Of a DNA stretch of 17,908 bases, positions 1-6,511 are shown piece by piece. Every line of letters starts with the position of its first letter. The first letter of the stretch is position 1. A program made the translations under genes and the position numbers. The stretch comes from Alistipes sp. GTDB taxonomy: Bacteria > Bacteroidota > Bacteroidia > Bacteroidales > Rikenellaceae. The DNA is taken from NCBI GenBank assembly GCA_017934845.1, contig JAGBIR010000229.1, positions 1-17,908 of the forward strand, in the 5' to 3' direction. Under the pieces are notes generated by a model that was given only the letters and a program-made list of their open reading frames with translations, ran no database searches and was not told the DNA's origin.

Positions 1-44
1 CCTAAATTGCCGATAGGGGTGGGTACGATGTAAAGTTTAGACAT
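1..44 (-). CDS. rsmI: RsmI, 16S rRNA (cytidine-2'-O)-methyltransferase, N-terminal fragment
   Basis: Only the first 14 codons are in the window; the gene continues beyond the left edge. Reading leftwards from the ATG at 44-42 gives MSKLYIVPTPIGNL. The stretch LYIVPTPIGNL is the characteristic beginning of RsmI (formerly YraL), a SAM-dependent tetrapyrrole-methylase-fold enzyme known to 2'-O-methylate C1402 of 16S rRNA in the decoding centre. The start lies six bases after the stop codon of the acidic hypothetical gene on the same strand, so the two are probably co-transcribed. The call rests on a short but distinctive motif; the rest of the protein cannot be seen. Confidence 0.82.
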   Translation of the reverse strand, partial: MSKLYIVPTPIGNL

Positions 45-50
45 AACTCT

Positions 51-1190
51 TTAAGAGTGTTTACGTTCCAATAACTGAATGATGAATTTAGCACCCTCCG
101 AATCGGGATTCCATTCGAAATTTTCGGCGATGTAGATCATACAATCGTCGAATGACTCCATCGAGTCAAGGTCGCTTATCGCCTGATCGTAAGCCTCGTT
201 GTCTCCATCAAACAGGTCGCGAATCATCAAGAATTTATCGTTCAGACCAACGCCCTGTCGCAGCGACGAAATCTTTGCGTTGGTAATCTCGTCGGCAAGG
301 GGGGCGGGTGCAACGATAGTGTCGGCCAAAGTTTGGTTGTTCTGAGCCATCACGTCGCCCAATGTAACGCTGCGGTCGGCATCTGTGTCGAGTGAGTCGT
401 TGAGGGTAACGCTTGGTCGGCTATCGTCGTCCGATGCCGAACTTGCGTTAAGGCCAAAATCGAAAATCTTTGAGATATCGACCGGCTTCTCCTTGCTCTT
501 CTCGGTAGCGGCATCGCTATAAATTGACATCATTCGCTGATGCTTCGATCCTCGGGGACGACGCACCTCCTCCATTCCGAAAAGATTGCCCGATGCGGGC
601 TTGGGTTCGGGTTTGGGGGTGATTGCGGGTTCGGGCGTTGGCTCTGGCGTTGGCTCTGGTTCCGACTCAGGCTCGGGAGCGATTGCAGGTTCGGGTGTTA
701 CAACTGGCTCGGGAATTTCTGCCACTTCCGGCTCTGCTGCTACCTCATTATCTCCAACTTCGATTTCGGAGGATGGAGTGGTAATGGTCTCCGGCTCAGA
801 GATAACTACGTTGCGGGGAGCTTCGGGCGCGACATCCTCGGGCGCAACTTCCTCGGTTGGCTCCGACTCGTTACTCTCCTCCTTCTCAGCCTCGTCCTCC
901 GCTGCGGCTACCATTTCTTCGGTCGGCTCATCGTCATCCTCGGCAAACAAGAACTCTACCTCAACATCCTGCTCGTTACCCTGAGAGTCGTCGGCAAGTA
1001 GTGCGGCAGCCAATAGCTCGTTTGCTGGCTGATTGACGTTCTCGCCACCAAAACGTAAAAGCTCATAGATATTTTTAACCTTGTCTAATGCCAAATCGCG
1101 CTCGATGGCATCAACCTCTTGAGCGTCATCCCATGATGCCGAGATACGCGCAAGTTTTTCAATTTCCGATTTTATTAGCTTGGTATTCAT
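51..1190 (-). CDS. Acidic Glu/Pro-rich protein of unknown function
   Basis: A 379-residue protein read from the ATG at 1190-1188; a TTG two codons upstream is possible but less likely. Three parts can be seen. An N-terminal segment (about residues 1-60) looks helical. A long acidic, low-complexity middle (about 65-205) is rich in Glu, Pro and Ala and contains EPEPTPEPTPEP-type repeats, so it is probably disordered. A compact C-terminal segment (about 305-377) begins near GLNDKFLMIRDLFDGD and looks helical. No signal peptide or membrane segment is visible, so it is probably cytoplasmic. I have an impression, from memory only, that Bacteroidales carry hypothetical proteins with a similar C-terminal block. 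It lies directly upstream of rsmI and is probably in one operon with it. I do not recognise a function. Confidence 0.8.
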   Translation of the reverse strand: MNTKLIKSEIEKLARISASWDDAQEVDAIERDLALDKVKNIYELLRFGGENVNQPANELLAAALLADDSQGNEQDVEVEFLFAEDDDEPTEEMVAAAEDEAEKEESNESEPTEEVAPEDVAPEAPRNVVISEPETITTPSSEIEVGDNEVAAEPEVAEIPEPVVTPEPAIAPEPESEPEPTPEPTPEPAITPKPEPKPASGNLFGMEEVRRPRGSKHQRMMSIYSDAATEKSKEKPVDISKIFDFGLNASSASDDDSRPSVTLNDSLDTDADRSVTLGDVMAQNNQTLADTIVAPAPLADEITNAKISSLRQGVGLNDKFLMIRDLFDGDNEAYDQAISDLDSMESFDDCMIYIAENFEWNPDSEGAKFIIQLLERKHS

Positions 1191-1212
1191 AATCAAAAGT
1201 TCAAATATTTTT

Positions 1213-1220
1213 CAAATATA
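1213..1220 (-). promoter_or_regulatory. Putative -7 promoter box for the acidic hypothetical gene
   Basis: On the minus strand the bases read TATATTTG, a full match to the Bacteroidota -7 consensus TAnnTTTG. A start site about seven bases further on would leave a 5' leader of roughly 15 bases before the ATG at 1190. No good TTTG box is seen at the usual 19-21 base spacing, so this rests on the -7 box alone. It lies just after the lysA terminator on the same strand, where a new promoter would be expected. Confidence 0.5.
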
Positions 1221-1251
1221 CGATTTTTTCAGCAGTTTATCCTGCATAAAC

Positions 1252-1281
1252 AAAAAAAATAGCCCTCTAAAGAGGACTATT
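1252..1281 (-). terminator. Intrinsic terminator of lysA
   Basis: Read on the minus strand, the arms AATAG and CTATT (1281-1277 with 1262-1258) and CCTC and GAGG (1275-1272 with 1267-1264) form a stem with one mismatch and a TTTA loop. It is followed directly by a run of eight T residues (complement of 1252-1259). It starts 36 bases after the lysA stop codon, which fits a Rho-independent terminator. Confidence 0.82.
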
Positions 1282-1316
1282 TTCAAATTTGCGCTATTTT
1301 GCAGTCGAAAAACTGA

Positions 1317-2480
1317 CTATTTTGTAAGTTGATCGCTATATACGCCACGTGGCAAATCGTGCATATTATACTGCGATGCCATCGAGCGACCATAAGCTCC
1401 GGCCGACTTAATTGCGAGCAAATCGCCGCGCTTACTCTTCTTGAGGCTTACGTTCTCGTCGAATACATCGGTTGACTCACAAGCTGTACCGACAACGGTG
1501 TACTTCTTGCAAACCTCCTCCTGTGAAGTGATATTCTCGATATTGTGATATGAGCCGTAGAGCATCGGGCGGATAAGCTCGGTCATCGACGCATCGACAA
1601 TCAAAAGACGACGGCCCGTAGCAGTTGTTTTATTAAATAATACGCTGGTAATCAACTCGCCACACTCGCCGACGATAGAGCGGCCGAACTCGAAGTGTAC
1701 CTCGCGGTCGCCAACATTCAAATACTCGTGAACGATAGCAAAAAGTGATGCAAAATTGGGGATTGGCTCGTTCTCGGGAACGTCGTAATTGATACCCAAA
1801 CCACCACCCACGTCAACCATGCGGAACGAGAAGCCCAACGATTCCAATTTCTCGACAATGGCGTTGGCCTTGTTACACATATTTTCGAAGACGTGCAACT
1901 CGCGAATCTGCGAGCCGATGTGGATGTGAATACCAATGATGTTAATGTTCTCCAAAGACTTTATAAGCTCCACATTCTCAAGTATTTCGTCGTATGAAAT
2001 TCCGAACTTACTATCGGCCTGACCTGTGTCGATGCAACGGTTTGTCTTGGGGTCGATATCGGGGTTTACACGCAAGCCTACGTCGGCCTTTTTACCCATC
2101 TCTCCGGCCAATTGATTTACCACCTGCAACTCCTCGATTGACTCGCAGTTGATAGCCAAAATCTCCTGCTCGATGGCATAGCGAATCTCCTTGTCGCGCT
2201 TACCAACACCGGCATATACTACGCTCTTGGGGTCGAAGCCCGACTCGATAGCCTTGCGGACCTCATTACCGCTGGCGCAATCGATGCCGATGCCGTACTC
2301 CTTGATAATCGAGAGCAGGTAATCGTCGTTGTTGGCTTTAATGGCGTAATGAACTTTATAGTTATATTTGTTTGACTCGTTAACGACACTCTCCAGCGTC
2401 TGACGCAGAAGGTTTATATCATAGAGGTAAAATGGAGTCTCAAGCTCCTTAAGTTGTGATGCAATTTTTCTACTAAGCAT
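1317..2480 (-). CDS. lysA: Diaminopimelate decarboxylase
   Basis: A 387-residue PLP enzyme of the fold-type III (alanine racemase/ornithine decarboxylase) group. It catalyses the last step of lysine synthesis, meso-diaminopimelate to L-lysine plus CO2, in the cytosol. The PLP lysine is K48 in YAIKAN. HIHIGSQ (185-191), the phosphate-binding GGGLG (225-229), the CES-type active-site motif ACESTDVF (C334) and Tyr363 in SAGAYG are all present. The usual EPGR phosphate motif reads EFGR (264-267), a Pro-to-Phe change. Length is slightly short of the usual 400-420 because the N-terminus is brief. It is transcribed alone, with a consensus promoter at 2532-2563 and a terminator at 1252-1281, divergently from ychF. 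A related carboxynorspermidine decarboxylase is less likely given the DAP-type CES motif. Confidence 0.93.
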   Translation of the reverse strand: MLSRKIASQLKELETPFYLYDINLLRQTLESVVNESNKYNYKVHYAIKANNDDYLLSIIKEYGIGIDCASGNEVRKAIESGFDPKSVVYAGVGKRDKEIRYAIEQEILAINCESIEELQVVNQLAGEMGKKADVGLRVNPDIDPKTNRCIDTGQADSKFGISYDEILENVELIKSLENINIIGIHIHIGSQIRELHVFENMCNKANAIVEKLESLGFSFRMVDVGGGLGINYDVPENEPIPNFASLFAIVHEYLNVGDREVHFEFGRSIVGECGELITSVLFNKTTATGRRLLIVDASMTELIRPMLYGSYHNIENITSQEEVCKKYTVVGTACESTDVFDENVSLKKSKRGDLLAIKSAGAYGRSMASQYNMHDLPRGVYSDQLTK

Positions 2481-2531
2481 AATACCTAAAATCCTAACTT
2501 AAAACATAGTCGCTCACGCGACAAAACTTCG

Positions 2532-2563
2532 CAAAAGTATCTATTTCACCCCATTTTTGCAAA
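2532..2563 (-). promoter_or_regulatory. Bacteroidota-type promoter of lysA
   Basis: On the minus strand a TTTG -33 box (2563-2560) is followed after exactly 20 bases by TACTTTTG (2539-2532), a full match to the -7 consensus TAnnTTTG. The predicted start is near 2525, giving a leader of about 45 bases to the lysA ATG at 2480. It is the cleanest promoter match in the window. Confidence 0.78.
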
Positions 2564-2646
2564 TAAATTGGGTCGGCTAATGAACGAATATCCCATTTTA
2601 ATAAAAATATTTGCATTATTATGGTGTTATAAATTGCAATAATCGA

Positions 2647-2676
2647 TGGAAATATAGCCAAAAATCATTACTTTTG
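2647..2676 (+). promoter_or_regulatory. Putative promoter of ychF
   Basis: TACTTTTG at 2669-2676 is a full match to the -7 consensus. A weak -33 element (ATGG around 2646-2649) sits about 19 bases upstream. The predicted start near 2683 leaves a leader of about 35 bases. It shares the 238-base divergent region 2481-2718 with the lysA promoter; I see no further gene or RNA in that region. Confidence 0.6.
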
Positions 2677-2718
2677 TAAATTGATAGAGTGTATGTAAAA
2701 ATATAAAACAATATAACA

Positions 2719-3816
2719 ATGGCATTACAATGTGGTATAGTAGGTCTGCCTAATGTGGGTAAATCGACTCTTTTCAACTGCCTTTCAAACGCAAAGGCAC
2801 AGGCTGCAAACTTCCCTTTCTGTACGATTGAGCCTAACGTGGGTGTAATTACAGTACCCGACGAGCGTTTGGTTAAGTTGGCAGAGATTGATAACCCGAA
2901 GAAGGTTATCCCGACGACAATCGAGATTGTCGATATTGCCGGTTTGGTAAAGGGTGCATCAAAGGGCGAGGGCCTCGGAAATAAATTTTTGGGTAACATC
3001 CGAAATACAAATGCAATTATTCACGTTTTGCGTTGCTTCGAGAATGGCAATATTACTCACGTCGACGGCTCGGTAGATCCCGTGCGCGATAAGGGTATTA
3101 TTGACACAGAGTTGCAGCTCAAAGACCTCGAAACGGTAGAGAACAATATTGGCAAGTGCCAGAAACAGGCTGCTGCGGGCGATAAGACTGCGAAGCGTCG
3201 CTACGAACTCCTGGTGCAGTTCAAGGAGGCTTTGGAGCAGGGTCGCTCGGCGCGTACGGTCGAGACCGATAAGGAGGAGCGTAAACTCATTGCCGACCTC
3301 AATCTCTTGACCGACAAGCCGGTGCTGTATGTATGTAATGTAGATGAGGCGAGTGCCGTATCGGGTAATGCTCATACCGAGGCTGTTAAGGCTGCTATTG
3401 CCGACGAGAATGCCGAGATGCTTATCGTTGCGGCGGCTACCGAGGCCGATATTGCCGAGTTGGAGGATTACGACGAGCGTCAGATGTTCCTTCAGGATAT
3501 GGGTTTGGAGGAGTCGGGCGTAGCGCGTCTTATCAAGGCGGCTTATAAGTTGCTCAACCTTCAGACATTCTTCACTACGGGTGCCGACGAAAGTCGTGCG
3601 TGGACATTTGTTAAGGGTATGAAGGCTCCGCAGACAGCCGGTATTATCCATACCGATTTTGAGCGTGGATTTATTCGTGCCGAGGTTATCAAGTATGACG
3701 ATTATGTTGCGCTTGGCTCGGAGAAGGCTTGCCGCGATGTAGGTAAGATTGGCATCGAGGGTAAGGAGTATATTGTGCAGGATGGTGACATCATGCACTT
3801 CCTCTTCAACGTTTAA
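2719..3816 (+). CDS. ychF: Redox-regulated ATPase/GTPase YchF (Obg family)
   Basis: 365 residues, the normal length for YchF/OLA1. The P-loop GLPNVGKST is at 9-17, the G3 motif DIAGL at 72-76, and the G4 position reads NVDE (207-210) rather than NKxD. That substitution is the hallmark of this subfamily and is known to favour ATP over GTP. A coiled-coil insertion lies around 130-190 and a TGS domain covers roughly 280-363, including FTTGADESRAW and the C-terminal DGDIMHFLFNV. Family members bind ribosomes and affect the oxidative stress response and translation; the exact role is still unsettled. The start codon is preceded by its own promoter, and the gene appears to be monocistronic, with a large inverted repeat just downstream. 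Confidence 0.95.
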   Translation: MALQCGIVGLPNVGKSTLFNCLSNAKAQAANFPFCTIEPNVGVITVPDERLVKLAEIDNPKKVIPTTIEIVDIAGLVKGASKGEGLGNKFLGNIRNTNAIIHVLRCFENGNITHVDGSVDPVRDKGIIDTELQLKDLETVENNIGKCQKQAAAGDKTAKRRYELLVQFKEALEQGRSARTVETDKEERKLIADLNLLTDKPVLYVCNVDEASAVSGNAHTEAVKAAIADENAEMLIVAAATEADIAELEDYDERQMFLQDMGLEESGVARLIKAAYKLLNLQTFFTTGADESRAWTFVKGMKAPQTAGIIHTDFERGFIRAEVIKYDDYVALGSEKACRDVGKIGIEGKEYIVQDGDIMHFLFNV

Positions 3817-3830
3817 TTAAAACATTCGCC

Positions 3831-3931
3831 TTGTGGACTGTTTTGGCATCTTGCTCGCGTTGAGAATGCTCACATACGCCAAGTATGCTCCGCTTCTCAA
3901 CACTTCGGCAATCTTCAAAACAGTCTCACAA
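3831..3931 (+). repeat. Large nested inverted repeat downstream of ychF
   Basis: The outer arms are TTGTGGACTGTTTTG (3831-3845) and CAAAACAGTCTCACAA (3916-3931), complementary over 15 pairs with one extra base. Inside are GTTGAGAA (3859-3866) with TTCTCAAC (3894-3901), then CATAC (3873-3877) with GTATG (3883-3887) around a five-base loop, separated by a symmetric 6x6 internal loop. TTGC (3851-3854) can also pair with GCAA (3908-3911). The whole could fold into a cruciform or a long RNA hairpin. It begins 14 bases after the ychF stop and could act as a transcription end or mRNA stabiliser, but it has no T-tract. It looks like an intergenic palindromic repeat; whether it recurs elsewhere in the genome cannot be seen here. 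Confidence 0.6.
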
Positions 3932-4117
3932 AACAAATGTTTTTGGTAGTAAGCCTAAAAATAACCTCACAATCCAATTATTAAGAGGGTAGTGTGGAAT
4001 GGCAGACAGCCTCACAAAACAAATGTTTTTGCGAGGAGTGTGGGGCGTAAACTTAAAAATAACCTCACAATCCAATCATTAAATGGGTAGTGTGGAATGG
4101 CAGACAGCCTCACAAAT
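3920..4117 (+). repeat. Imperfect tandem repeat, two copies plus a partial third
   Basis: A motif ACAG(T/C)CTCACAAA begins at 3920, 4006 and 4104. The first two copies continue identically through CAAATGTTTTTG (to 3945 and 4031). After a variable segment of different length, both share TAAAAATAACCTCACAATCC, then an A/T-rich stretch, then GTAGTGTGGAATGGCAGACAGC. The offset is 86 bases in the first section and 98 bases in the later sections, so one copy has a 12-base indel. The third copy stops after CTCACAAA. The first copy starts inside the right arm of the preceding inverted repeat, so the two structures are physically linked. Together they fill the 334-base gene-free stretch 3817-4150. No protein-coding signal or Bacteroidota promoter is convincing there. 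Confidence 0.75.
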
Positions 4118-4135
4118 TTTAGAACAAAAAGCAAA

Positions 4136-4152
4136 ATCTGTCATTGACAGAT
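4136..4152. promoter_or_regulatory. Perfect palindrome over the trkH start codon
   Basis: ATCTGTCA, a single central T, then TGACAGAT: eight perfect complementary pairs whose last two bases are the first two bases of the trkH ATG. As DNA it could be an operator half-site pair. As RNA it could fold as ATCTGT/ACAGAT with a five-base loop and partly hide the start codon. A second in-frame ATG at 4163 would escape the hairpin. The function is inference. Confidence 0.4.
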
Positions 4153-5983
4153 GTTTGAACTTATGCGAAAAATTACTCTATCAGAGATTTTGACGCCATC
4201 TGTGAGGAGCAGAATATCGTTTTGGATGCAACTTGCGATGTTCTTTTTCTCAGTCGTTACAGTCGGTGCAATTGTCGTAGATTACGGCTTTGTGCTCGAC
4301 GAAAGAGAGATGTTCGTTATTTCGAAAATCTACCAATATGCCTGGTGGATATATTTGGTCGCATATCTGTTCAAAATACTATTTTTCTGGCGGTCAATAA
4401 TGCGTAAGACTATCTTTATGACTGCCATGATGGGAGTGTTGCTTCTCTTGACTGCTTTACCTCAATTTGTTACGCTTTCCGAAGGGTGGCATTGGCTGTC
4501 GGGTGTGTGGAACTTGTTCAGTAGTAAATTTGTCTTTTTGGCAATACTTGCACTCTTTGCAATTCTGAATGTGTCGCAAGGAATAGTTAATTTTATCAAC
4601 AAAAAGACCAATCCGGCACTCCTGATGGCGGCATGTTTTGCGGTGGTAATACTCTTTGGTGCATTATTGTTGCTGTTGCCGCGTTCGACTTTGGAGCATA
4701 TTCGCCTGCCGGTTGTCGATGCTCTGTTTATCTCGACAAGTGCGGTTTGCGTTACGGGCTTATCGACTGTGGATATTGCTCAAACATTCTCGTTGGAGGG
4801 GCAGATGGTTATAGCTCTGCTTATTCAAATCGGAGGTTTGGGTGTGATGACCATAACAAGCTTCTTCGCTGTGTTTTTTATGGGCGGTACGGGGCTATAC
4901 AATCAATTTGCCCTGCGTGATATGGTAGGTTCCGAAACTTTCAGTTCGCTGATGTCCACACTCCTCTATATCTTGGGCTTTACCTTTGTCATTGAACTTA
5001 TCGGTGCTTTTTTCATCTGGCTGAGTATCCATTCAACGATGGGTATGAGCTTTGAGGAGGAGATATTCTTTGCCATATTCCACTCTGTGTCGGCGTTTTG
5101 CAATGCCGGATTTTCTACATTGAGCGGTAATCTGGGCAACGATGCTTTGATGGGAAATAATTCGGGCTTTTATCTTATTATCACGATATTGATATTCTTG
5201 GGCAGTATAGGATTCCCGATACTTATGAATTTCTGGCGATTGGTGGAATATTATATCGGGAATGCTTTAAGGCGTCTGTTTCATCGAGGTAAGCCGAAAC
5301 GATATATCCATATCTTTAATATCAATACAAAAATTGTTTTACGCACAACGCTTGTCTTGATTGTTGCGGGAACATTTCTTATTGCCCTTTTTGAATGGAA
5401 TGGGGCTTTTGCCGAACTCTCTTCAAAAGAAAAGATTATACATTCGTTATTTAATGCGGTGGCGCCTCGAACGGCGGGATTCAATAGCGTTGATTTAGCC
5501 CAATTTTCGATACTCACCACCATCGTCTATATATTCCTTATGTGGGTTGGTGGAGCATTGCAATCTACGGCTGGAGGTATTAAGGTTAATACCTTAGCTG
5601 TTGCTTTGGCCAATTTTATATCAGTGGTCAAGGGGCGTCATGCCGTTTCGCTGTTTGGGCGTGAATTGTCGTCCGATTCGGTGCGTAGAGCCTCGGCTGT
5701 CATCTTCGGTTCTATACTGACCATCGTGTTCTTCTTCTTTATCTTGATCCTGATGGAACCAACTCTATCTGTGCGGGGACTCTTTTTTGAAACGGTATCA
5801 GCCTTCTCTACAGTAGGGTCAAGTCTCAATATTACGCCGATGTTGGGTGCTGATAGTAAGGTCGCGGTTGTAGCGTTGATGTTTGTCGGTCGAGTGGGAC
5901 TTATTACGGTGCTGATGAGTGTTGTACGCCACGGCGAGAATCCCAAGTACCGATTGCCACAGGATAATGTGATTATAAACTAA
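4151..5983 (+). CDS. trkH: TrkH/KtrB-family potassium uptake channel subunit
   Basis: A 610-residue inner-membrane protein of the SKT superfamily that moves K+ (in some members with Na+ or H+) into the cell. The core (about 155-595) holds four pore repeats. Their filter segments read SAVCVTGLST (TGL 202-204), SAFCNAGFST (AGF 319-321), APRTAGFNS (AGF 442-444) and AFSTVGSSLN (VGSS 555-558); each keeps the filter glycine. STAGGIKVN (472-480) carries the conserved Lys of the third-repeat gating region. An N-terminal extension of about 150 residues with four extra hydrophobic segments (about 25-45, 62-80, 86-105, 125-147) matches the longer form I associate with Bacteroidota. The start may be ATG 4151 or ATG 4163. 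An RCK protein follows 12 bases downstream, forming a K+ uptake operon. Confidence 0.93.
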   Translation: MFELMRKITLSEILTPSVRSRISFWMQLAMFFFSVVTVGAIVVDYGFVLDEREMFVISKIYQYAWWIYLVAYLFKILFFWRSIMRKTIFMTAMMGVLLLLTALPQFVTLSEGWHWLSGVWNLFSSKFVFLAILALFAILNVSQGIVNFINKKTNPALLMAACFAVVILFGALLLLLPRSTLEHIRLPVVDALFISTSAVCVTGLSTVDIAQTFSLEGQMVIALLIQIGGLGVMTITSFFAVFFMGGTGLYNQFALRDMVGSETFSSLMSTLLYILGFTFVIELIGAFFIWLSIHSTMGMSFEEEIFFAIFHSVSAFCNAGFSTLSGNLGNDALMGNNSGFYLIITILIFLGSIGFPILMNFWRLVEYYIGNALRRLFHRGKPKRYIHIFNINTKIVLRTTLVLIVAGTFLIALFEWNGAFAELSSKEKIIHSLFNAVAPRTAGFNSVDLAQFSILTTIVYIFLMWVGGALQSTAGGIKVNTLAVALANFISVVKGRHAVSLFGRELSSDSVRRASAVIFGSILTIVFFFFILILMEPTLSVRGLFFETVSAFSTVGSSLNITPMLGADSKVAVVALMFVGRVGLITVLMSVVRHGENPKYRLPQDNVIIN

Positions 5984-5995
5984 ACATTTTGAAAT

Positions 5996-6415
5996 ATGAA
6001 ATATCTGGTTATAGGATTAGGAAATTTTGGTATGACCTTGGCGAAAGAACTCACCGATATAGGACACGATGTGATAGGTGTCGATAGTAATGTACATCGT
6101 GTTGAGGAGATTAAGGATCGTATTTCGGTGGCATACATATTTGATGCTACCGAGCGCGTAGCTTTGCAAGCTTTGCCACTCGATGAGATTGATTGCGCTG
6201 TGGTGGCCATAGGTCAGAGTATGGATTACTCGCTCAGAACCGTGGCTGCATTGAAAGAGTTGTCTGTAAAGCGTATTTATGCTCGCGCACTGGATAAGAC
6301 GCATAAGTCGATTTTGAAAGCGATGAATATTCAACGGATATTCATCCCCGAGAGTTATGCCGCACGGGTATTTGCTGAGAAATTTGCTGATAATGATTTC
6401 GAAGATATGATGTAG
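5996..6415 (+). CDS. Short TrkA/KtrA-like RCK_N protein
   Basis: 139 residues forming a single RCK N-terminal (Rossmann) domain. The nucleotide-binding GLGNFG is at 7-12, the acidic residue ending beta-2 is D30 in GVDSN, and the DATE and VVAIGQ strands follow. Such proteins bind NAD(H), ATP or ADP and gate the partner channel, here clearly the TrkH encoded 12 bases upstream. Usual KtrA/TrkA-type partners are about 215-230 residues (one RCK_N plus one RCK_C) or about 450 (two of each). This one stops at FEDMM just after RCK_N, so the RCK_C domain is absent. The sequence after the stop shows no obvious remnant of RCK_C, which argues against a recent frameshift. I therefore call it an intact short gene rather than a pseudogene. 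Confidence 0.87.
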   Translation: MKYLVIGLGNFGMTLAKELTDIGHDVIGVDSNVHRVEEIKDRISVAYIFDATERVALQALPLDEIDCAVVAIGQSMDYSLRTVAALKELSVKRIYARALDKTHKSILKAMNIQRIFIPESYAARVFAEKFADNDFEDMM

Positions 6416-6456
6416 TTAGAACCCTATGATTGGGTTTGAAATATAGTAGCCCAAAA

Positions 6457-6488
6457 TGTGCTACAATGTTATTTTTTAGCTATCTTTG
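6457..6488 (+). promoter_or_regulatory. Putative promoter of the SIMPL-domain gene
   Basis: TATCTTTG at 6481-6488 matches the TAnnTTTG -7 consensus. TGTG at 6457-6460, 20 bases upstream, is a three-of-four match to the TTTG -33 box. The predicted start near 6495 leaves about 17 bases before the ATG at 6512. A small hairpin, AACCC/GGGTT (6420-6424 with 6432-6436), lies between this promoter and the preceding K+ operon, but it lacks a T-tract. Confidence 0.62.
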
Positions 6489-6511
6489 TATAATAAAAAA
6501 TATTTGGCGTT

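Noticed and set aside
540..1001. Plus-strand open frames rich in Gly/Ser opposite the acidic hypothetical gene
   Set aside because: They mirror the Glu/Pro-rich repeats of the minus-strand gene; low-complexity codons lack stops on the opposite strand. The minus-strand frame has the promoter, the operon context with rsmI, and non-repetitive ends.
2959..3798. A 279-codon minus-strand open frame antisense to ychF
   Set aside because: The plus strand encodes an unmistakable full-length YchF over the same bases; the antisense translation shows no recognisable domain.
3866..3949. A 27-codon open frame starting MLTYAKYAPLLNTSAIF inside the palindrome downstream of ychF
   Set aside because: It is formed entirely by the inverted repeat and the first tandem repeat, has no promoter or start context, and is most likely a by-product of the repeat sequence.
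3950..4150. CRISPR-like array formed by the repeats upstream of trkH
   Set aside because: There are only two full units, the shared blocks are longer than the variable part, there are no cas genes, and unit spacing differs (86 and 98 bases).
6413..6511. Possible frameshifted remainder of the RCK_C domain after the short RCK gene
   Set aside because: The 96 bases between the stop and the next gene are too short for the roughly 80-residue domain and contain the next gene's promoter instead.
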